DNA from: Gammaproteobacteria bacterium
GTDB lineage: Bacteria > Pseudomonadota > Gammaproteobacteria > GCA-001735895
Direction of reading: 5' to 3'
DNA: 7,465 nucleotides
Assembly: GCA_029864065.1 (NCBI GenBank)
Contig: JAOTUD010000119.1
Location: 1-7,465, forward strand
Under the pieces are notes generated by a model. It ran no database searches and was not told the DNA's origin. It worked only from the letters and a program-made list of their open reading frames with translations. Below are positions 1 to 5,488 of the stretch, one piece after another. A program made the position numbers and the translations under genes. Each line of letters opens with the position of its first letter. Position 1 is the first letter of the stretch.

Positions 1-60
1 TTCTTCCTGGCGGTGATCCCCACCGAGTTTTTGGCCAGATCAAAAACTATCGATTTTTGA
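1..60 (+). CDS. Possible C-terminal end of a truncated plus-strand gene
   Basis: Frame 1 is open from the window edge to a TGA at 58-60 and encodes about 19 residues, beginning FFLAVIPTEF. The first nine codons all end in G or C, as in the confirmed genes here, while frame 3 (also open, stop at 63-65) lacks this pattern and frame 2 stops early at 13-15. If real, this gene converges on hbd and its last codons lie inside the hairpin at 26-74. The fragment is too short to assign a family, and chance is a realistic alternative. Confidence 0.25.
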   Translation, partial: FFLAVIPTEFLARSKTIDF

Positions 61-74
61 TCTGACCAAAAACT
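26..74 (-). terminator. Long near-perfect hairpin after hbd, probable terminator
   Basis: Positions 26-46 pair with 54-74 around a 7-nt loop (47-53), giving a 21-bp stem with one imperfect position, 35 against 65. On the plus strand this is a C-A mismatch. In minus-strand RNA it becomes a G-U wobble, so the stem is fully paired in the hbd transcript. It begins 5 nt beyond the hbd stop codon. The arms carry runs of five A and five T, but no U-tract follows the stem, so it is not a textbook intrinsic terminator. It could serve two convergent transcripts, act as a 3' mRNA stabiliser, or be a dispersed repeat. Confidence 0.5.
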
Positions 75-79
75 TATGG

Positions 80-934
80 CTATTCGTCGTAGGTGTAAAA
101 GCCGCGGCCGGTTTTGCGGCCGAGGTAGCCGGCGTCGACCATTTGCCGCCAGATCGGGCAGGGGCGGTATTTCGAGTCGCCGAAGCCCTCGTGCAGCACC
201 TTGATCACCGCGTAACAGGTATCGAGCCCGATCAGGTCGGCCAGCATCAGCGGGCCCATCGGATGGGCCATGCCCAGCTTCATGATTTCATCGATGCCCT
301 CGGCGCTGGCGAGGCCCTCGTAGTAGACGTAGGCGGCCTCGTTGATCATCGGGATCAGGATGCGGTTGGCGACGAAGCCCGGGCTGTCCTTGGCCTCGAC
401 CGGCACCTTGCCGATGAATTCGCTGAGCGCGTGCACCTGGCGGTAAACCGCGTCGGTGGTCTGCAGCGCGCGGATGACCTCGACCAGCGTCATCATCGGC
501 ACCGGGTTCATGAAATGCATGCCGATAACCTGCCCGGCGCGCTGCGTGGCGCCGGCGATGCGCGTCAGCGAAATCGACGACGTGTTGCTCGCGAGGATCG
601 CGTCCGGCTTGCACAACTTGTCGAGCTGTTTGAAGATATCGAGCTTCAGCGATTCGTTTTCGGTCGCCGCCTCGATGACGATGTCGACGTCGGCCAGTTG
701 CGCGAGCGAAGTCGTCGTTTCGATAATGGCCAGGGTGGTTTCCTTGTCTTTGTTACTGATCTTTTCCTTCTTGATCAATCGATCGAGGCTGGTGGCAATC
801 GTGTTCAGGCCGCGCTCGACCTGGGTCTCGCCGATATCCTGCATGATGACCTTGAGTCCGGCAGCTGCGCAAACCTGCGCGATGCCGTTACCCATGGTGC
901 CGGCGCCGACGACGCCTACCGCTTTTATGTTCAT
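80..934 (-). CDS. hbd: 3-hydroxybutyryl-CoA dehydrogenase (NAD-dependent)
   Basis: This is a 284-residue, cytoplasmic, single-function 3-hydroxyacyl-CoA dehydrogenase of the Hbd/PaaH type. It oxidises (S)-3-hydroxybutyryl-CoA or related 3-hydroxyacyl-CoAs to 3-ketoacyl-CoAs with NAD+. The N-terminal Rossmann fold has GAGTMG at residues 10-15 and Asp33 at the end of strand 2, which favours NAD over NADP. The family catalytic set is intact: Ser119 in SNTSS, His140 in GMHFMNP, Glu152 and Asn190. The C-terminal dimerisation half ends with the family motif GRKTGRGFYTY. Length is normal for the family (about 280-290). The start is fixed by AAGGAG (940-945) five bases upstream of ATG. The gene follows icmF on the same strand after a 264-bp repeat-filled gap. 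With IcmF producing butyryl-CoA, this enzyme would handle the hydroxy intermediate. Exact chain-length preference cannot be read from the sequence. Confidence 0.92.
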   Translation of the reverse strand: MNIKAVGVVGAGTMGNGIAQVCAAAGLKVIMQDIGETQVERGLNTIATSLDRLIKKEKISNKDKETTLAIIETTTSLAQLADVDIVIEAATENESLKLDIFKQLDKLCKPDAILASNTSSISLTRIAGATQRAGQVIGMHFMNPVPMMTLVEVIRALQTTDAVYRQVHALSEFIGKVPVEAKDSPGFVANRILIPMINEAAYVYYEGLASAEGIDEIMKLGMAHPMGPLMLADLIGLDTCYAVIKVLHEGFGDSKYRPCPIWRQMVDAGYLGRKTGRGFYTYDE

Positions 935-947
935 TTTTTCTCCTTGC

Positions 948-976
948 CATCCCGCGACTTGATCGCGGGATCCAGT
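948..976 (-). repeat. REP-like hairpin repeat just upstream of hbd
   Basis: Positions 949-957 pair perfectly with 963-971 (9 bp, 5-nt loop). Read on the minus strand the element begins ACTGGATCCCG, the same 11 bases that open the repeat at 1123 in the opposite orientation. The general form, GGATCCCG...CGGGAT, resembles dispersed palindromic repeats common between proteobacterial genes. In the hbd transcript the hairpin ends three bases before the Shine-Dalgarno sequence, so it could influence translation or mRNA stability. Confidence 0.6.
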
Positions 977-1004
977 TTAAATCAGAGTTAAGTATTGGAT
1001 AAAA

Positions 1005-1051
1005 GGGGACAGTTTACTTATTTCGCAGCGCGAAATAAGTAAACTGTCCCC
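1005..1051. repeat. Perfect 22-bp inverted repeat
   Basis: Positions 1005-1026 (starting GGGGACAGTTTACTTATTTC) are exactly the reverse complement of 1030-1051, with a 3-nt spacer AGC. The arms are AT-rich inside and end in GGGG/CCCC, unlike the surrounding GC-rich repeats. From memory, palindromes with GGGGACAG ends and TTATTT cores occur in marine gammaproteobacteria near IS200-like/REP-associated tyrosine transposases. No transposase lies in this window, so that link is an inference. The structure could form a strong hairpin in icmF-hbd read-through RNA. Confidence 0.85.
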
Positions 1052-1091
1052 GCAATTCCCGCGAAATAAGTAAACTGTCCCCGCAATTCCC
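1030..1091. repeat. 31-bp perfect tandem duplication
   Basis: Positions 1030-1060 and 1061-1091 are identical. Each unit is the 22-base right arm of the inverted repeat followed by GCAATTCCC. The left arm at 1005 can therefore pair with either copy, giving two alternative hairpins, one with a 3-nt loop and one with a 34-nt loop. Perfect identity suggests recent duplication, for example by slippage, or transposase-linked amplification. Two copies abutting with no spacer do not make a CRISPR array. Confidence 0.85.
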
Positions 1092-1122
1092 GGTTTAAAG
1101 TGCGCGCTGCGCGCGATCGGTT

Positions 1123-1200
1123 ACTGGATCCCGGCGTTCGCCGGGACGACGCCTGTCGGCGTCGCTTTCGCCGGGATGACGGTCGCATTCGGCGACCGTC
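1123..1200. repeat. Cluster of three REP-like hairpins downstream of icmF
   Basis: Three hairpins lie in a row: 1129-1135 with 1140-1146 (7 bp), 1147-1153 with 1158-1164 (7 bp), and 1178-1186 with 1192-1200 (9 bp). The sequence TTCGCCGGGACGAC at 1137-1150 recurs at 1167-1180 with one change, a 30-bp period. The cluster opens with ACTGGATCCCG, which also occurs inverted at 966-976. The last hairpin overlaps the first two bases of the icmF stop codon complement. No T-tract follows on the minus strand, so these look like repeat elements that may slow decay or attenuate transcription rather than a canonical terminator. Confidence 0.65.
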
Positions 1201-4200
1201 ACATGTTGCGTCGGTACTGGCCGCCGACCTCGAACAGTGCGTTGGTAATTTCGCCGAGCGAGCAGTGGCGCACCGCCTGTACCAGTTCGCCGAAGATATT
1301 CTCGTTGTTGATCGCCGCCTGGCGCACGCGCTCGAGCGCCGCCGTCCCGGCATCGGCGTGAGCCGCCTTGAATTCGCGCAAACGCCTGATCTGGCTCTGT
1401 TTTTCCTCGTCGGTCGAACGCGCCAGCTCGATTTCGTAAGCCTCGTTGCCGTTCGGGTTCAAGAAGGTATTCACGCCGATGATCGGCAGCGAGCCGTCGT
1501 GCTTGCGATGCTCGTATAGCATCGACTCGTCCTGGATGCGGCCGCGCTGGTAACCGGTTTCCATCGCGCCGAGCACGCCGCCGCGCTCGGAGATGCGCTC
1601 GAATTCCTGCAGCACGGCTTCCTCGACCAGGTCGGTCAACTGTTCGATGATGAACGAGCCCTGGTTCGGGTTCTGGTTCTTCGCGAGCCCCCACTCGTTG
1701 TTGATGATCAGCTGAATCGCCAGCGCGCGCCGCACCGAATTGCCGGTCGGGGTCGTGATCGCCTCGTCGAAGGCGTTGGTGTGCAGGCTATTGCAATTGT
1801 CGTAGATCGCGATCAGCGCCTGCAGCGTGGTACGGATATCGTTGAAGTCCATCTCCTGCGCGTGCAGCGAGCGGCCCGAAGTCTGGATATGGTACTTGAG
1901 TTTCTGGCTGCGCTGGTTGGCGCCATACCTGTTTTTCATCGCGACCGCCCAGATGCGGCGCGCGACGCGGCCCATGACGGTGTATTCCGGATCCATGCCG
2001 TTGGAGAAAAAGAACGACAGGTTGGGCGCGAAGTCGTCGATATGCATGCCGCGCGCGAGGTAAGTCTCGACAAAGGTGAAACCATTCGCGAGCGTGAACG
2101 CGAGCTGCGAGATCGGGTTCGCGCCGGCCTCGGCAATGTGGTAACCGGAAATCGACACCGAGTAAAAATTGCGGATGCGGTGATCGATGAAGTACTGCTG
2201 GATATCGCCCATCATCTTGAGCGCGAACTCGGTCGAAAAGATGCAGGTATTCTGCCCCTGGTCTTCTTTCAGAATGTCGGCCTGCACCGTGCCGCGGATG
2301 TTCTCCAGCGCCCAGGCGCGGATCCTGTCGACTTCGGGGCCGGCAGGCTGGCGCTGGTTATCGGCCTCGAATTTATCAATCTGTTGATCGATCGCGGCAT
2401 TCAGGTACATCGCCAGGATAATCGGCGCCGGGCCGTTGATCGTCATCGACACCGACGTCGACGGACTGCACAGGTCGAAGCCATCGTAGAGCGCCTTCAT
2501 GTCTTCGAGGGTGGCTATCGAGACCCCCGAGTTACCGACCTTGCCGTAAATGTCGGGGCGCTCGTCCGGGTCGCAGCCGTACAGCGTCACCGAATCGAAC
2601 GCGGTCGACAGCCGCTTGGCCGCGGAATGCTCGGACAGCTGCCTGAAGCGACGGTTGGTGCGAAACGCGTCACCCTCGCCGGCGAACATGCGCGTCGGGT
2701 CTTCGCCCTCGCGCTTGAACGCAAACACGCCGGCGGTAAACGGAAAATTACCGGGCAGGTTTTCCAGCAGCAGCCATTTCAGTAATTCACCGTGATCTTC
2801 GTACCTCGGCAACGCGACCTTCGGCAGGACCGAACCGGACAGCGTTTGGTACTTGAGCCCGGTGCGAATCTCGCGATCGCGAACCTGGACCACGAACTCG
2901 TCACCGGCATAACTCCGACGCGTTTCTGGCCAGTGCTCGAGCAGCTTGCGCGAGCGCTCTTCGAGCGCCGCATCGCGCGTCGCGATCAGCGTGTCCAGGT
3001 CGTCGGCGCTCGTGTCGGGATGCTCGGTGGTCAGCATGCGGTGCGCCTCGACCAGCTGCTGGCGTTCGCGCGCCACGCCGACCTGCTGCCGCGCGTGGGC
3101 GTGGTAGGCGCGCAGGGTAGCGGCGATTTCGGCGAGATAGCGCACCCGCTCGGCGGGCACGATGACGGTGGCCGAGGTCGATTTGCGTGTCTCGATGCGC
3201 GCTAGCCGGGATTCGCCCGTGCGCAAACCGAGCGCCTTAAGTTTGTCCAGTATCGCTTGATAGAGCGCGGTGCTGCCGTCATCGTTGAAGCGCGATGCGA
3301 TGGTGCCGAAAACGGGCATCTCCTCGGTTTTTTGTGAAAACGCCTCGCGATTGCGCTGCACCTGTTTGCAGACATCGCGGTAGGCATCGTCGGCACCCTT
3401 GCGATCGAACTTGTTGATCGCGACGATGTCGGCGAAATCGAGCATGTCGATTTTTTCGAGCTGGCTTTGCGCGCCGAATTCAGGCGTCATGACATACAGC
3501 GACGCGTCGACCAGCGGCACGATCGCGGCGTCGCCCTGGCCGATGCCCGGGGTTTCGATGATCACAAAATCGAAGGCGCAAAGCTTGCAGGCCGCGACCG
3601 CGTCGGCGATGACTTCGGGGATTTCGCCAACAGAATCGCGCGTTGCGATCGAGCGCATGTAGATATTGGGGTGGTCGATCGCGTTCATGCGGATGCGATC
3701 GCCGAGCAGCGAGCCGCCGGTTTTACGCCGCGTCGGATCGACCGCGATGATCGCGATGTTGAGCCGGTCGCCATGGTCCAGGCGGAAACGGCGTACGATT
3801 TCATCGGTTAACGACGACTTGCCGGAACCGCCGGTGCCGGTGATGCCGAGCACGGGAACCGGTCGGGCCGCGGCCTCGCTGCGAATCTGCGCCAACAGTT
3901 CCTTTGCCACGCTGCCGTTCTCGAGCGCGGTGATCAGGCTCGCCAGCGCGGTCGTGTCATGTTTTTGCAGCGGTTCCAGCGAGGTCGGCGCCTGCCGCCC
4001 CGGATCGAACTGGCAGCGCTCCAGCATGTCCGTGATCATGCCCTGCAGGCCCAGTTTCTGGCCGTCGTCGGGCGAGTAGATGCGTGTCACGCCGTAGTCC
4101 TCGAGCGCGCGAATCTCGGCAGGTACGATGACACCGCCGCCGCCGGCAAAAATACGGATGTCTGGTCGGCCCCTGTCCCTGAGCATATCGACCATGTACC

Positions 4201-4465
4201 TGAGGTACTCGACGTGCCCGCCCTGGTAGGAACTCAGCGCGATTCCGTGCACGTCCTCCTGGATCGCCGCGTCGACGATTTCGGCGACCGAGCGGTTGTG
4301 CCCGAGGTGGATGACCTCGGCGCCGGATGACTGCAGGATGCGCCGCATGATATTGATCGCCGCGTCGTGGCCGTCGAACAGGCTGGCCGCGGTGACAAAG
4401 CGGATTTTACGCCGCTTGGTCGAAGTAGACGGGATAGTGATGACCTTTTCCTGGGCGGAACTCAT
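1199..4465 (-). CDS. icmF: Fused adenosylcobalamin-dependent isobutyryl-CoA mutase IcmF
   Basis: The 1088-residue protein fuses the three parts of an acyl-CoA mutase system, matching IcmF in length and order. It interconverts isobutyryl-CoA and n-butyryl-CoA in the cytoplasm; some members also convert isovaleryl-CoA and pivalyl-CoA. Residues about 20-150 form the B12-binding domain, with DGHDAA at 31-36 (His33 the expected lower cobalt ligand; Ala36 replaces the Gly of the general DxHxxG motif). Residues about 200-420 form the MeaI-like GTPase chaperone: Walker A GTGGSGKS (210-217), ETPG (304-307), NKFD (351-354). Residues about 540-1088 form the substrate-binding TIM-barrel mutase. Phe594 (RMFAGEGD) and Gln738 (GQNT) occupy the places where methylmalonyl-CoA mutase has Tyr89 and Arg207, which points to isobutyryl-CoA. 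The start has GAGG (4474-4477) eight bases upstream. It is transcribed away from the liu operon. No frameshift or missing domain was seen. Confidence 0.96.
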   Translation of the reverse strand: MSSAQEKVITIPSTSTKRRKIRFVTAASLFDGHDAAINIMRRILQSSGAEVIHLGHNRSVAEIVDAAIQEDVHGIALSSYQGGHVEYLRYMVDMLRDRGRPDIRIFAGGGGVIVPAEIRALEDYGVTRIYSPDDGQKLGLQGMITDMLERCQFDPGRQAPTSLEPLQKHDTTALASLITALENGSVAKELLAQIRSEAAARPVPVLGITGTGGSGKSSLTDEIVRRFRLDHGDRLNIAIIAVDPTRRKTGGSLLGDRIRMNAIDHPNIYMRSIATRDSVGEIPEVIADAVAACKLCAFDFVIIETPGIGQGDAAIVPLVDASLYVMTPEFGAQSQLEKIDMLDFADIVAINKFDRKGADDAYRDVCKQVQRNREAFSQKTEEMPVFGTIASRFNDDGSTALYQAILDKLKALGLRTGESRLARIETRKSTSATVIVPAERVRYLAEIAATLRAYHAHARQQVGVARERQQLVEAHRMLTTEHPDTSADDLDTLIATRDAALEERSRKLLEHWPETRRSYAGDEFVVQVRDREIRTGLKYQTLSGSVLPKVALPRYEDHGELLKWLLLENLPGNFPFTAGVFAFKREGEDPTRMFAGEGDAFRTNRRFRQLSEHSAAKRLSTAFDSVTLYGCDPDERPDIYGKVGNSGVSIATLEDMKALYDGFDLCSPSTSVSMTINGPAPIILAMYLNAAIDQQIDKFEADNQRQPAGPEVDRIRAWALENIRGTVQADILKEDQGQNTCIFSTEFALKMMGDIQQYFIDHRIRNFYSVSISGYHIAEAGANPISQLAFTLANGFTFVETYLARGMHIDDFAPNLSFFFSNGMDPEYTVMGRVARRIWAVAMKNRYGANQRSQKLKYHIQTSGRSLHAQEMDFNDIRTTLQALIAIYDNCNSLHTNAFDEAITTPTGNSVRRALAIQLIINNEWGLAKNQNPNQGSFIIEQLTDLVEEAVLQEFERISERGGVLGAMETGYQRGRIQDESMLYEHRKHDGSLPIIGVNTFLNPNGNEAYEIELARSTDEEKQSQIRRLREFKAAHADAGTAALERVRQAAINNENIFGELVQAVRHCSLGEITNALFEVGGQYRRNM

Positions 4466-4510
4466 GGCGGAAGCCTCAACGGAATAAATTTGTTTGCAAT
4501 CGGCGCCGCA

Positions 4511-4541
4511 ATAAACTACCTTACGTTTACGTTAACGTCAA
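4511..4541 (-). promoter_or_regulatory. Candidate icmF promoter overlapping the operator
   Basis: On the minus strand TTGACG (complement of 4536-4541) is a good -35 box. TAGTTT (complement of 4513-4518) lies 17 bp downstream as a weak -10; shifting to GTTTAT (4511-4516) gives a 19-bp spacer, the distance typical of MerR-activated promoters. The -35 sits within the palindrome at 4525-4542, so a bound regulator would contact or block it. This is a prediction from sequence only. Confidence 0.45.
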
Positions 4542-4542
4542 C
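4525..4542. promoter_or_regulatory. Candidate LiuR operator in the divergent control region
   Basis: GTTTACGTTAACGTCAAC is an 18-bp palindrome with a single mismatched pair (4528/4539) around the perfect core ACGTTAACGT (4529-4538). It resembles, from memory, the ACGT-containing palindromes predicted for LiuR in proteobacteria. The liuR-like gene lies about 500 bp away on the plus strand. The site lies between icmF (4465) and the thioesterase-liuR-liuA operon (4591), so one site could control both directions and liuR itself. A third ACGT at 4523-4526 continues the 6-bp spacing. Confidence 0.7.
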
Positions 4543-4590
4543 TACTGAATCCACTCTGAATATAGCCGGAATTCGTTTACCCGCATCGAA

Positions 4591-5034
4591 ATGAGCAGCC
4601 AGTTTGAACCCAGGAATCCCGACTTCGAAGCCCGCGTGGCGCAGAGTTTCGGCGAGCAGGCGGTGATGTCCATGATCGGCGCCCGGCTGTCCGAGGTTGG
4701 TGCGGGGCAGGTCGTGATCGAGTTGCCCTATCGCACCGACCTGACCCAGCAGGACGGGTTTATCCATGCCGGCATCTCGTCGACGATCATGGATAGCGCC
4801 TGCGGCTACGCGGCGTTTTCGCTGATGCCGGCCGACGCCAGGGTGCTGACCATAGAATTCAAGATTAACCTGCTGGCCCCGGCCGCGGGAGACCTGTTTC
4901 GCGCCGTCGGCAGGGTGCGCAAGGCGGGCCGCAGCGTTTTCGCCGCCGAAGCCGATCTCTACGCCCGCACAGACGGCAGCGACAAGCTGGTGGCGACGAT
5001 GCATGGGACCCTGATGGCGGTTTATCCGCAGTAG
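4591..5034 (+). CDS. PaaI-family hotdog-fold acyl-CoA thioesterase
   Basis: This 147-residue protein has the single hotdog fold of the PaaI/4HBT thioesterase family, which hydrolyses acyl-CoA to free acid and CoA. The signature stretch around residues 54-72 reads QQDGFIHAGISSTIMDSACG: the family form is G-x-x-HGG...D, here HAG at 59-61 with Asp68 in the position of the usual catalytic acid. Residues 85-95 (VLTIEFKINLL) match the strand common to this family. There is no signal peptide or membrane segment, so it is probably cytoplasmic. It is the first gene of the plus-strand operon, 16 bp before liuR. The Shine-Dalgarno sequence is weak: only GGAA at 4568-4571, too far from the ATG, so the transcript may start close to the start codon. 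The substrate is unknown; context suggests short branched acyl-CoAs, but a housekeeping role is possible. Confidence 0.85.
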   Translation: MSSQFEPRNPDFEARVAQSFGEQAVMSMIGARLSEVGAGQVVIELPYRTDLTQQDGFIHAGISSTIMDSACGYAAFSLMPADARVLTIEFKINLLAPAAGDLFRAVGRVRKAGRSVFAAEADLYARTDGSDKLVATMHGTLMAVYPQ

Positions 5035-5050
5035 ATTTCGCGAGGCGCAA

Positions 5051-5473
5051 ATGGACCCGATCGAAAGCGGCACCAAAACCTACAGCATCGGCCAGCTGGC
5101 CGAGGAATTCGGCGTTACTTCGCGCACGCTGCGCCTTTACGAAGAAGAGGGATTGCTGCAGCCGCTGCGCGAGGGCACGCGCCGAATTTACCGCGATCGC
5201 GATCGCGTCAGGCTGCGCCTGATCCTGCGCGGCAAACGGCTCGGCTGGTCGCTGGCCGAGATTCGCGAATCTTTCGACCTCTACGATTCCAGCCATGGCG
5301 AACAGGCCCAGCTCGAACTGATGCTGGCAAAACTGGCGCGGCGCCGCGCGGTACTGAGCGCGCAGAAACGGGATATCGATAACGCGCTCGCCGACCTGGA
5401 TCGAGTCGAGGCCAACGCCGAGGCCGCGTTGCGCGAACTTCGTTCCGGCCAGCGCAAGCTGAGCCACGGGTAA
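5051..5473 (+). CDS. liuR: MerR-family transcriptional regulator, LiuR-like
   Basis: This 140-residue DNA-binding protein has the MerR layout: a winged helix-turn-helix at residues 10-75 and a dimerisation coiled coil at about 85-130. The N-terminal motif YSIGQLAEEFGVTSRTLRLY is typical, followed by the wing (TRRIYRDRDRVRLRLILRGK) and the segment LGWSLAEIRESFDLYD, which I recognise from LiuR, regulator of leucine/isovalerate genes. No cysteine is present, so it is not a metal sensor of the MerR/CueR type; the ligand is probably an acyl-CoA of branched-chain breakdown, which is family inference. It lies directly upstream of liuA (15-bp gap), the usual position of liuR. GAGG at 5042-5045 is five bases before ATG. 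Its probable operator is at 4525-4542, implying autoregulation. Confidence 0.9.
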   Translation: MDPIESGTKTYSIGQLAEEFGVTSRTLRLYEEEGLLQPLREGTRRIYRDRDRVRLRLILRGKRLGWSLAEIRESFDLYDSSHGEQAQLELMLAKLARRRAVLSAQKRDIDNALADLDRVEANAEAALRELRSGQRKLSHG

Positions 5474-5488
5474 AGCACGGAGCAGACT

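Noticed and set aside
3..65. Frame-3 open stretch (LPGGDPHRVFGQIKNYRFLI) as the end of a plus-strand gene
   Set aside because: Its third codon positions are not GC-biased like the neighbouring genes; frame 1 fits better, and much of it is the hairpin translated.
143..991. 282-codon plus-strand open frame opposite hbd
   Set aside because: It is antisense to a full, motif-complete dehydrogenase, its product is Arg/Asp/His-rich without recognisable motifs, and it runs into the repeat region. This is expected in GC-rich DNA.
1030..1091. CRISPR-like repeat
   Set aside because: There are only two units, abutting directly with no spacer, and no cas genes are nearby.
1178..1200. Intrinsic terminator for icmF
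   Set aside because: The 9-bp stem is good, but no T-tract follows on the minus strand, and it fits better as part of the REP-like repeat cluster.
1018..1353. Minus-strand open frame reading through the tandem repeat
   Set aside because: The apparent repeated peptide (TYFAGIAGTVYLF) is only the 31-bp repeat translated, and the rest overlaps the icmF 3' end in another frame.
1781..2785. 334-codon plus-strand open frame inside icmF
   Set aside because: It is a shadow of the mutase domain reading, with arginine- and valine-rich low-complexity composition and no domain.
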